From Symbiodinium kawagutii (lineage: Eukaryota; Sar; Dinophyceae; Suessiales; Symbiodiniaceae), in the NCBI GenBank assembly GCA_009767595.1, contig VSDK01026019.1, forward strand, positions 68,426 through 132,425: DNA of 64,000 bases. Reading direction: 5' to 3'. How positions within the stretch are numbered: the stretch's first letter is position 1; every line of letters begins with the position of its first letter. The notes beneath the pieces were generated by a model. It searched no databases. It had not been told where the DNA came from and saw only the letters and a program-made list of their open reading frames with translations. Shown in pieces: positions 54,260-64,000 of this stretch. A program made the translations under genes and the position numbers.

Positions 54260-57200
54260 CTGCTGGTCTGAAAACTGTAGGGCTGTACTTTTATGTTTGG
54301 CTTTTGGAATTCACACACTCACTGTTTTGCGGGCTTTACACGACGCAAACACAGCTTCAACACAGAACCTGCCCAAAGCTGCGAACAAGCACCGTGTCCA
54401 CATCCCTATGGGCAAAAAATCCCCCAACCTCGTATAGTATCACGGCGCCCTCCTATTGGAAACTTCTGCTCCCGCCTTGTGCGGTTTCTAGTTGTAATGG
54501 TTAAGAACGCTTCATGGTGACTGGTTCGTAGTGGTTGATCATAGCTGGCCTATGGTGGTTAAGTCAACCAGCACTAACCAACAAAAAAGGGGGCATATCA
54601 GCTGCTGTATCAACAATGACAGCAAGAATGTGGAATCCACAATTACCCACCAATTATAGCAAAACAGTGGCAGAAGGAATGATGGTATATCAATGTGGAT
54701 CTGCGGACTCCTAAGTAAATTTTGATCCACCTTCCAAGAATATCATGAAACAAAAAGTCGACCGGCGCTGATCCCGAACATGCCTATAAACACCTGAAAC
54801 ATTGACCAATATTCTGTTAGCTGTTAGCCACTTGCAGTAAGTATCCGCAAGTCTATCTGACCAATTCGGATGTGACTGGTAACTATATTCCGTGACCAAT
54901 GTTGCAAAACGTTTGGGCTCAGTAACGCTCAGTATCTCCGATGATGGGATGACCCCACAGGCCCCATGTGCAGGGCCCTTGGGCATGGTCTTGCCTCGGG
55001 ACCGCGGAATTCTGAGGTTGTCAACACACCACCATCGTGCACCATAAATCACGGTGCGTTAAAAATCATCATAAAGCAGCGATAAGTTAACTATGAGAAT
55101 TCGCCATTGACTAGCCAGCCATCCCCTTAACTCACTATAGCCATTAATTCACTAAGTTAATGGCTAACTGTGATCAACTGTTATTACCGATCATTTATCA
55201 TCAGTCTATCGTTTTCATTCACCATCATTCGTTGACCATCAAAGTCGGTCATTGCTGCCAGTAGTCATGGACAATCGCCAGAACCAATCAGGACATGGGT
55301 CCTGAACCATGGTTGGGAAAGACCAGCTGCTGAATGCTTCAGTTTAATGCAAGCACAAGTTCACTTGATTGATGGGAGAATCTACCAGAAACAGCCAGAA
55401 GCTAAACAGAACAGGGTACTGTGGGAGTGCGCAAATTAGCCCAAAACTACAGCATCTATACATCTGTATCTACCCAAAAAAGAACATTAGAAGACCCATC
55501 AAACCAAAAAAGAAAAAACAAACACATCCAAAATTAAACATAGAAAAATGTGCACTCCCACAGTCCCCAGCTCTCAAGATAAGATAAACATGTTAACCAT
55601 CAGGTCTAACATTTTTAATGTATATGTGCCCGCATACCATTTCTGGGATGCTTGGAGTCAAGATTCTTGTCTTTTTCAGAGGATGCCTGGCATGTGGCAA
55701 CTTGTAGTGATTCGATCTTGTTGCCCATCTCCAGCGCAATGTCGAACGATGAGCAGCCCTCCTGTAAGGTCAAAGAGATGAATGGTAGCACCGCACTGCT
55801 TTTAGCTACCTTTTGGAAGGGGAGCAGACTTAGTCGGGGATTTTTTTCCTTCCTTGCTTCCTTCCTTTCTCCCCTTGAAATCCAAAAAGGAATTTCTAAA
55901 GAGAACCAACAAAAATCCCTTGAAAAAGACTCTCCTTTTAGAAGTGATCTATTTGGAATCAATGTCAATGGTCAACCATCATTCAACAACATTAACCACC
56001 AGGCTATCGCAGCCCTGCACTCAAACATGGCCCAACATAGTAGTGACATTGCCATCCCGGTATCAACATTGTTCAATGTGGTGCTTTAGTCTAGCTGAAC
56101 AATGCTGCTATCAGAAACTAAAGCACCACAACTTGGAGTTCCTGCTGTCAGGAAATGCCCTCGAGCTGAACCCGTGAGGCCAACATTGCGATCAAGGAAA
56201 CACCTGAACTTCCATGAGTGGAAAACAGTGACCTTCAATCTGGTTGAGATTTTACTTTGGAACCAAACAGTCTTCGCGGTTGGTTGAAATTAGTGTTGAC
56301 ACTTGGTGCTCTCCATCCATCCATCCATCCATCCATCCATCCATCCATCCATCCATCCATCCATCCATCCATCCAGCCATTGATAAAATCCATCTCTTCA
56401 AATCCATCTCTTCATATCCATCTCTGCCTTCTTCCCACTTGTCCCCAAGAAGCCCCCACCAAGAAATCGAGACTCCGGCACCACCCAACCGGTTAACCCT
56501 GCAAAATTGTTAGGCCATGCTGACACCATTTGTCAGCCGCCCTTCACCCACCTACCACGCACGTCAGCAACTTCGCGTTGCATGACAGCTGGCTACTTAA
56601 AAAGACATCTGGGTCCAATGAACTAATGAGAGATCTGCATAAATTCTATAATGAACCACTGTCAGTTTAAGCATAAATCATCATCGATCGTTGGTGATTT
56701 ACCGCCAACTATCAGGACACATGTAATTAAACAGCTAGATCTCCCATTTCTATCAATGTCTATTGACATAATGGTCACTCGGCTTCAGCAACTGCTCGAC
56801 ATCACCCAACTCGCTGCCCACCTCACTAGCGACAACTGTGCTGGGAGATCGCCAGAATTACCAACAAGGATATCATGGCGGCAGACCAGCTACATATATA
56901 TCCCACTCAAACGACCAACCAACAACACTTCTGCCAAGCCGCAGTACCCACTACACCATCGGCGGTGACAAAGACCAAATCTACTTGATGCCGGTTGGCC
57001 AACAGAAATTCAAACAAACACCACACTCCTTAGTTGAGCATATTCAAACATGCAAAACTGTTTGATGGAGTCCATGTGTCTGCTGTTCAAGTCGTCCTCC
57101 CTCTCTTAGTTATTCTGAATTTGTTACTGTTGCTTGGCCTTGGCAAATACGAATAGCATCACGTTGGATGAGTCTTGCACCGAAACTCAACCACTGTGCC

Positions 57201-60200
57201 AGATTTGCGGTTGTCCTTGAATAGGATACCAGCATGGCAACATCTGAGTGGAAGGACAAGATCAAACAGCAGGGTCGAAAATCATTTGTGGAAAACTGAT
57301 TTGGTCGAGTTGCTCGTAAGAGGCTGCACTTCCTGGCAGAGCAGATCTGGGTGCCGGACCCGCTTCTTCAAACTTGTTTCAATCTGTTTCACTCAGGTTT
57401 GCATGATTTGATCCCAATATCACACGCTTTGTGCGTTAACCACTTCAAAAACAGGTGACCATTGTTAACCATTACTATCCACTACTATCATCCTTTCTTT
57501 AGTATTATCCGTAACCACTGCCTAAACAAACAATTGACCAATGCCAAACATGGTAAACCATTCTTAGCCACTAACCACTATAATGAAGCCATATCACCCA
57601 AGATTAAACAATACTCACATCAATAATCCAAATTGAACAATACATGTGCATGAAAATAGAACAATACCCACCGTTTCGCCAAATTAACAAACATTAGTGC
57701 GGAATCGTTGCCCAACCCGCCTTATCTAAGACCATGGCAACTTCCTTCGGGCCGGCAGTGAGCACGCGAGCGAATGCACTGCTCATGGGATCAGTTCCAA
57801 GTTCGGCTGCAATGTTCCATTGGTTGTTGGCCTCGGTGGAAACAGGTCAAGTCACACCAGACTATCCATAGCTGGTAGCTACAATAGTTCTCTCCAAGAT
57901 GAGCAGATGGTGATTGTTCCAGAAGAATTCCGCCGTGTTCGAATCTCAACGTGTGGATTCTGCGATCCCAAGTCTTTTTCCCATGAAAGTCCGTGCTGAG
58001 TGCTGGATATTGCTGCCTGAATGTAAGCCGAAGGTATCGAACAGCTGCATCATGCCCACTTTCGTCATATAGACTGTGGGAATCACATGGCTGATCGAAA
58101 CAGAAAACTTGAGGAACTGGTATATCTAACTATAAACCATCTAATATAGTTGTATCGTGTTATATCCAGGTTTATACTGTATACAAACCATATCATACCG
58201 TATATATTTAAGTTTAAATATGGTTATAAGCCATCTTATACGGCGATTCTTGAATGGTTATATCCAGGCTTAGACCCCACATTCTCGCGCGGTCATGGAT
58301 CATCGTGTTCCGGACCAAGTTGCGAAAGAGCAGATCCAATAGGCCGCGTCGGTCCAAGCAGGGCCCTCCTTGGACAAAGCGTGACAATGAATGCTGTCCA
58401 CGAAGTGATGAAAGCCGGTGCCCCAAGAATGTGACCTGCAACACAACAGGACGCCAAAGGGAGCACAGCGCCAGAAAAAAGAGTTGAAGATAGGTGAAAT
58501 TGGTTTATGACTATGATTAAGTTAACTAGGGTTAACTACCAGTTACAGGGGTTATGAGCCAACTTATGACTATACTCTACTAGTAGGGTTTAGAGACTCC
58601 AGGGTGGTCGAAGCAATCCTACAAAAGCTGCCCAAAGCAACTGCCAAGCGACACGAAGTAGTCCACCCGCCGGCCGCCCCAAAGAGTGACGAATGAAACT
58701 TGTTTGCATTTGGTGAGGGGTCTAACGAAGTTGGACACCACGAAATGCATGTTGTACGCCAAAATGAAGCCTCCAAAAGAGCCGACAAACAATTGTCCCA
58801 CTTGAGACTAACTCCTTTGCATAATCACGTTCTTCAGTCTGTTGGCAACCGGGCATTTACAAGGAACAAGCGCTTCTAAACTCTTCCAGGGTATATTCCC
58901 ACAACAAACATTGACACCAAATTTAGGCATGTCTGGAAATCAAACATCCCCAAATCACAGTGATTTCCCGAACAAAAACACATGCCCCATGTCCCAATGT
59001 TTTTCCAAGTTCGAGGCCTTCAAAGTGCTGCCATAAGCCACGCAAAGTCGCTGCTTGCAAGCCCTGATTGTAGGGGTGATTGGCATCAGGTCCCGTATAG
59101 GGCGTGCAGTGGATCTGTTTCTCGTAGTGCCCCAAGGCTTCCCGAAACGGTGTTCTGCTATACCACCGGCGAAGGAACCATGCAACAGGCACATGGAACA
59201 AAGCAGCCACCACTGCCATTGGAAGAATCGCAAGCATCGATGTGGCCTTGGCCATCCGCCAAGCCAAGCAACCATCAAAGAAAGGGATTCCCATCATGTC
59301 TTACCATTTATCATTGTTCCCAAAATTAATGCTGGGGATGTATCCTACAAATCATCACATCAAATGCATGGTTACAATAAGTAATCCCTTCTTCCTATTA
59401 CTAAACCCTCCCCAATTATAAAAAAAACCCTTGGGGGTCCACTTCTGGATTTTTTTGGTTTTGGTCAATTGTATTTTTAATTGTGGCAATTGAAAACTTA
59501 AAAGGAAACAACATGCCCCGAGCAACGTTTTTACCCCCTATTATTAAAAACTCCTTGGCCTAGGGGGGTTTAGTATTAGGGTCCCCTTCGTGCAGTTGGT
59601 TTTTGCAATTTTTGAATAGGTTTTAATAAAGAATTTAAAAAGGCAAATATTCAACGCTCAAATGGTTTTTATCATTAGGGTCCTAAATTTAATATTAGGG
59701 TCCCCTTCGTGCAGTTGGTTTTTGCAATGTTTGAATAAGTTTTAATCAAGAATTTGAAAAAAAACAATATTCAACGCTCAAATGGTTTTTATTATTAGGG
59801 TCCTAAATTTAATATTAGGGCCCCCTTCGTGCAGTTGGTTTTTGCAATTTTTGAATAGGTTTTAATAAAGAATTTAAACAAGCAAATATTCAACGCTCAA
59901 ATGGTTTTTATCATTAAGGTCCTAAATTTAATATTAGGGCCCCCTTCGTGCAGTTGGTTTTTGCAATTTTTGAATAGGTTTTAACAAAGAACTTAAAAAA
60001 GGCAAATATTCAACGCCCAAATGGTTTTTATTATTAGGGTCCCAGATTTAATATTAGGGTCCTCTAATATTAAATCCTCCCCTAATACAAAAAACCCCTT
60101 GGGGTGCTTAGTATTTGGGGAGCGGGGTGGGTGGGGGGGGTTTAGTAATAGGAAGAAGGGATTAGTGCAAATACAAGTGATGTAAACATGTGCAATCCAC

Positions 60201-62374
60201 TACCACGACTGCCGAACAGTTGGATTGTGACAACTCTGTGAGCATTTGATGATCTTACCTGCAATGCTTGATAGATCACCCGCACCCAAAATCTAAATCC
60301 AATCCATCCGCTAAAGCATTGCTTATACCCTAGATGTTCAAGATTGAATTGTCTTTGTCAGAGAAAGACTATGAAAGTGCTATCGGCGGAGGTTGGAGGG
60401 TATTGGACACATGCGGTTGCACATGAGGACACATCAAACACAAGATTGCGCCTTAACCCATTTGAAACACTCACGTCGCATGGACACCATCAAGTGCGGA
60501 ATTTGTCACAGAGACAATGAATCATCCGTTTATATATCATCAAATATATCCCTCTTAAATTTGGATTCCATAATCCAAAGGAATCATGTGATATCCGATC
60601 ATGAATAAGCTACTGTAGCATAACTTCTATGTAGTTCTATCGGGTAAGTTTCGCTTTTCATCCATTTTCATCCACTACCCATCCAAAATTCAGCCACAAA
60701 AATGGCTGTGGGTCAAAACCCCGTACCCCTGGTTCCCCTATCATTAACGATTGTTTCCCTTATGATTGTTGTTCATTATCCCCCATTAATGATTGGTTAA
60801 CTGCTTGACCCATGGCCAAATGTAGCCACATCTTTGCGCGATCTGTGGATTCAAACGTTAAAACTTGGCGACGAACGAACTCACAGGGAGTGAACGACCC
60901 CTTTTTGCGTGAACCAACCGTGAGAAAGCATCGTGAGACATCGTGAGACCATTTAAGGGGATTTCTCAAAAACTATAGGGAACCTATATTAAAATGGTTG
61001 GTTTATTACTGATAAATATCGGATGATTTGGGGGTCCCCTATTTTGAGAAACCACCGTTTCAGACCATGAAAACCCTTTATTCGCGTGACCGACGTACGC
61101 CCCAAAATGGTCTGAGTCACTGTTGACTGATGTTGGGTACGGTGGATTCAGTGTGATCCTGCATTTTCATGGTCAACATGGAAGACCAGTGTTTCTAATG
61201 TGACCACTCCGATTCAAAAAGCAAATTGTTCAAAAATGTTCTGCACACCAACAAATCCTTCACAGTTTGACCTGTCTTTGTTGTGTTGCCCCTAGTCGTG
61301 GTCAGCAAGTAGTATCAATGATGTCAATGATGTCCATCAAATCATCCAACGACGATGGGAAGATCAGTTCTGGTACAAGTATCACCAGCGGGATCGGCAA
61401 TGCGGTAAGCGACTACAGCCATGGATATCATAATTTCAAAGATTCTGGCGAGAAGTTGCGTGATTTCAAACTTGTTGGATACCATAGAATGATGAAAGAC
61501 TGGGAATCTGTTGGAGATTGTCTTTCAATATCTTTTGTCGAACAACTATTGTTTATATATGTTAATATAGTCTTCAGACTCTCCCCCTGATATATATATA
61601 ATTAAATATATATGAATATAAGAACCAGTGATCAACATGAAACGGCACAGTTGGTTTCTCCCATGGACTCAACAAATTCATCTGAATGTAACCGTTTCAG
61701 CAAAAGCTGACCAAAACAACTTTCCAAACCAAAGTGACCACGATGTGTTCCAACTCATTTCCAGATATCACTGCGATGTTGATGACAATGGGCAACATCA
61801 CTGCCAGCGTGATAAGGGCAGTCAACACAATGAAAGGGAAAGAGAAGTCAGTAGCTTGCATCGCACCTTTGCATGCGCCACAATCGAACGGAACCGCCAA
61901 GTTTTCAATTCTTAGCTTTCGGCGTGCAGTGGCCGACACCTTGCGCCAAGTTTTCAAGGACGAGCTTTCGGCGTGCAGTGGCCGACACTTTCACTACCTT
62001 TTTGGAGTTCTGGGCGTAGTCTAGCCAAAATAAATCCGTTCCCTGCACGCAGTAAGAGATCCGCCGATGTATGAGCGAAGAAAGTTTCTTAGGTAAAGCC
62101 ACGACGGGTCCTTGAACTGAAAACGTGAACGTCCGCTCACCTTTGGCGTTGTTGGCTGTAGTGGACTTGGCCTCAACTATGATCAATGGAGCCTTTATGA
62201 TCTCCCATGCGATAAAGATCGTCAGGACGACACTTGCCGTGCCCAAGAACAGCAGCATGCACTGAGTCTGTTCCAGTGGCCATGTGTGGCAAACGTCTTC
62301 TCCGCCATCAGACCATGCAGAAAAAAGTCCACATTTCTGGCAGGCGCCATTCTCAAAATATGTATGTGCTTCAC
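54082..62374 (-). CDS. Copy A: 3' part of a paralogue of copy B (5' end outside window)
   Basis: Gene-level entry for the copy A exons listed below. Order, strand and exon lengths repeat copy B. Upstream homologous blocks continue to the window edge (63,621-63,692 and to 63,950), so its Cys-rich and repeat exons should lie beyond 64,000. It may be a pseudogene because of the frame break at 61,895-61,992, although the downstream exons remain open and conserved. Confidence 0.75.
55652..55761 (-). CDS. Copy A exon, helical segment
   Basis: Acceptor TTACAG|GAG, GC donor (TCCAA|GCATCC). Reads [36 protein letters not shown]. Two substitutions against B. Confidence 0.75.
56172..56203 (-). CDS. Possible 32-bp micro-exon, copy A
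   Basis: [11 protein letters not shown] between TTCAG|G and CGG|GTTC. The same doubt about phase as in B. Confidence 0.25.
56311..56376. repeat. CCAT microsatellite
   Basis: About 16 CATC units. In B the same place holds a shorter CCATCCGT run (about 32,540-32,575), so the microsatellite predates the duplication and has grown in A. Confidence 0.9.
57268..57332 (-). CDS. Copy A exon ([10 protein letters not shown])
   Basis: Acceptor TGCCAG|GA, donor CCTGCT|GTTTG. Reads (G)[20 protein letters not shown]. Joins the previous exon in phase if that ends at GCGG|GTTGG. Confidence 0.6.
57721..57831 (-). CDS. Copy A exon ([12 protein letters not shown])
   Basis: Acceptor [46 protein letters not shown], one conservative change (Asp to Glu) against B. 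It may extend a few bases to GCGG|GT at 57,717. Confidence 0.8.
58324..58435 (-). CDS. Copy A exon ([12 protein letters not shown])
   Basis: Nucleotide sequence almost identical to 34,249-34,360, including both splice sites. Confidence 0.65.
58632..58770 (-). CDS. Copy A exon, membrane segment
   Basis: Reads [46 protein letters not shown]; three residue changes against B. Confidence 0.75.
59018..59246 (-). CDS. Copy A exon, membrane segment and loop
   Basis: Reads [40 protein letters not shown] and on to GLWQHFE. 229 bp, GC donor as in B. Confidence 0.8.
59382..60164. mobile_element. 783-bp TIR element with internal 120-bp tandem array
   Basis: Ends TAATCCCTTCTTCCTATTAC plus TAAACC, and its exact complement at the other end (26-bp terminal inverted repeats). 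Inside are about four 119-120-bp units (with TTCGTGCAGTTGGTTTTTGC and CAACGCTCAAATGGTTTTTA), starting near 59,587, 59,706, 59,826 and 59,945. No transposase frame. A target duplication of TA would be absorbed in the TAAT ends. The homologous intron of copy B (about 35,250-35,290) has an empty site. Confidence 0.85.
60393..60608 (+). other. Short plus frame without support
   Basis: A 71-codon plus frame in a copy A intron. His/Asn-rich, no motif, no conservation in copy B. Not called a gene. Confidence 0.1.
60703..60822. mobile_element. Family-3 short TIR element (copy A only)
   Basis: Starts ATGGCTGTGGGTCA, ends TTGACCCATGGCCA; interior CCCCTGGTTCCCCTATCATT and ATGATTGGTTAACTGC. In a copy A intron; no counterpart in B. 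Confidence 0.75.
60958..61064. mobile_element. Family-1 short TIR element (copy A only)
   Basis: Left GGGGATTTCTCAAAAACTAT, AGGGAACC; right GGGGGTCCCCTATTTTGAGA, AACCACCGT. About 1.3 kb of sequence around it (60.33-61.66 kb) has no counterpart in copy B, where the intron is much shorter. Confidence 0.75.
61721..62374 (-). pseudogene. Copy A Cys-rich/membrane exon broken by a 49-bp duplication
   Basis: Acceptor CTGAG|GTGAA, donor TGGAAA|GTTG, as in B, but 654 instead of 605 bp. The difference is exactly one tandem 49-bp repeat (units starting 61,895 and 61,944). Reading from the 5' side, the frame runs to [20 protein letters not shown] and then shifts. The rest ([16 protein letters not shown] onward, with the second membrane segment) is open in the next frame. 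Either a pseudogene, a splice-bypassed insertion, or an assembly error. Confidence 0.8.
61895..61992. repeat. 49-bp tandem duplication
   Basis: Two units beginning CGCCAAGTTTTCAA and ending with GTGGCCGACAC. The second unit has diverged (GGACGAG for TTCTTAG), so it is not a perfect recent copy. Confidence 0.9.
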
Positions 62375-63620
62375 CTCAGGCACCAAGCCACTGGCACCGT
62401 AATTAAGTCAAATCGCAGCCCAGGTGAAATCTGCAACAGCTACAAACATTCAATGTGCATGTTTGAATTCTGATGGGGTTGTGCTAAGCACGCCTGTTTC
62501 AGAACATCGGATATGAGTTAAGCATGCATGTTTTGGAGCCACAAGCCTGTGGTTCCTTGCCGCCTTGCCCCCCCCAAATCTGGCACACCTTGGCCAGCCT
62601 GAAAGCACGAAGTGCAACTTCGGAACCTCCGAAACCCTGAAACTCCGCATTTTTTGGAACGGTACCACCCTGGTCTTGCTCTGGCAAAAACAATTGCAAA
62701 CACTGGTGACAACCTGCGAGAACTGCCGGCACACTACTGGCCTAGAGACTTGGAACCCCTGAAAGCTTTAGATGTCGTCCATGCAGGATGTTGAAACTTC
62801 AAGAAATATGCCAACTTGAAATCTCGTCCACTGGAACCACCCCCAAGTCCAAATAAGAATCCACAAAATCATATCTCAAAGGCTTCGTTGTCGAAAACGC
62901 ATCATAATGTCTGAATGAAAAACGCTGACATGGTCTGATTCCTGGTAAGTGTCGGTAAGTTGATAAGTTGCCAAAACTAAGGTAACGCAGTTGCTTGAAT
63001 CCATTAGCCTCAAGAACCCTGCAACCTGGAAACAGTTGACCCATGAAACACATCCAGGTTTCCGCATGTTTCTGCAACTTCCCACAGAACACCCGCCTGT
63101 AAACATGCAACTTTGAGACCCTGGGTTAAAACTCCAAGATTTGGAAACCGCAGACCTGAAAAGTCCCCAAAACAGAACTACACAACCCACCGCAGACTGT
63201 TTCAACCAGAGACCTACCCAACAGCTGTGGAACCTTCACCTGTGAATGAGATCAATTTCAACCCAGGAGCGCTGTTTGGCTTGGGCCTTATGCAACTTCA
63301 GGCCTGGAAACAAACTAGATCAACTGGGTAGATGAATGTCCCACCAAAGGGATTCATTCTGTCCATTTTGTGGGATGAACATAACTACACGTTTTGTATT
63401 TGTGGAAGGAGATCCAGACTGCCAACGGCTGAAAAAACTGAAACAAGGTTCGCCAAGAGAGTTGTTAGACCTGCTGGCCTGAATAACATGCAAGAAAATT
63501 CGGAATTCAAAAAAAAAGGTTGCACATTTCTAGTTCCCAAACTAAACAAATCACCTTCCAGCTCCTGGTGAAAAAATGTTTAACTTGTTGGGTTTGTAGC
63601 CATGCAACAAGCCGAAAATC

Positions 63621-63692
63621 ATTCATCGGGCAGCGTAACAACTTCCATGCCAAGGCAGAAGCGCTCGAATTTCAGATGAGATGCTGTTGGGA
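63621..63692 (-). CDS. Copy A conserved exon-like block (FPTASHLKF)
   Basis: FPTASHLKFERFCLGMEVVT, LPDE on the minus strand, aligned with 37,141-37,215. The single three-base length difference keeps the frame. Confidence 0.45.
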
Positions 63693-63949
63693 AACTGAGG
63701 TGAGAAATGGATACAGCCCAAGTGTTAGATAACCCCAGCTTTCTTGCCATGTTTAGTGAAGAGCAGGTCTACATCGTCTACAATTCAAACCAAGAAACGA
63801 CTATATGAACCTAGTAGCAAACCCCCGTAGGACAATCCAGCGAGGGAATTGGGGCACAGTTCAAATAAAATCATGAAGGCGATGACTGTGATTCATCCTA
63901 CGGTATTTGCGTGTCTGTCTGATAATTCCCATCTTCGGCTATCACTTGC

Positions 63950-63975
63950 AGAGCCAGTCGCAGAACATACAAGTC
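63950..63975 (-). CDS. Copy A Cys-rich exon end (CMFCDWL), cut near the window edge
   Basis: ETCMFCDWL and the CTCT|GCAAGT donor match B at 37,444. Upstream sequence towards 64,000 differs from B. Confidence 0.4.
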
Positions 63976-64000
63976 TCGAAAATACGTTCCAGCCGCACCA

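Noticed and set aside
1-64000. tRNA, rRNA, CRISPR, bacterial promoters or operons
   Set aside because: Looked for by eye on both strands. Nothing with a cloverleaf, array of identical repeats with unique spacers, or operon-like gene packing was seen. Short tRNA genes could have been missed without a structure search.

Overview
The window looks like nuclear DNA of a dinoflagellate, probably of the Symbiodiniaceae/Suessiales type. This is inferred, not proven. The coding parts are many short exons on the minus strand, separated by long introns rich in repeats. The joins that can be reconstructed use GT, GC and sometimes GA donors, with AG acceptors usually followed by G. Two large genes are head-to-tail paralogues, and short terminal-inverted-repeat (TIR) elements are scattered in introns and between genes. 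I saw no bacterial operons, CRISPR, rRNA or recognisable tRNA. Most long open frames are shadows of exons or of simple repeats.

Layout. (1) 0.4-9 kb: isolated GC-rich, coding-like islands, best read on the minus strand. One encodes most of a WW-domain core (2.7-2.8 kb) and one is a convincing exon (4,284-4,421). Gene borders could not be drawn. (2) 21.0 to about 12.6 kb, minus strand: a thioredoxin-fold gene resembling TXNDC9 (phosducin-like family). I rebuilt it as a chain of at least 11 exons, 20-75 bp each, whose reading phases agree at almost every join. One N-terminal exon and the C-terminus are not firmly placed. A 630-bp plus-strand open frame lies inside one of its introns. (3) 21-28.6 kb: AT-rich sequence with tandem repeats, inverted-repeat elements and a few unassigned coding-like islands. 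(4) 52.5 to 29.3 kb, minus strand: a large gene, here called copy B. It has a signal peptide, short repeat exons, one 3.2-kb exon of beta-helix-like Gly-Gly-Gly-Phe repeats, Cys-rich exons, a multi-pass membrane region and a conserved C-terminal exon. A minisatellite of about 2.7 kb (81-bp unit) lies in the middle. (5) 64.0 to 54.1 kb, minus strand: the 3' part of a paralogue, copy A, cut by the window edge.

Comparing A with B is the most informative thing here. Membrane and C-terminal exons match exactly in length (229, 139, 112, 111, 65, 110 and 178 bp), which supports them as coding. In copy A the first membrane exon is exactly 49 bp longer because of a 49-bp tandem duplication that breaks the frame. 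Copy A also carries a 783-bp TIR element with an internal array of about 120-bp repeats, and two small TIR elements, all absent from B. Copy B carries a cluster of nested TIR elements and one further element absent from A. At least three families of roughly 100-130 bp TIR elements recur through the window and several sit inside introns, so they are candidates for introner-like or MITE-like elements.

The N-terminal repeat region suggests that copy B is a secreted or surface-displayed adhesion-like or receptor-like membrane protein. I do not recognise the family by name.
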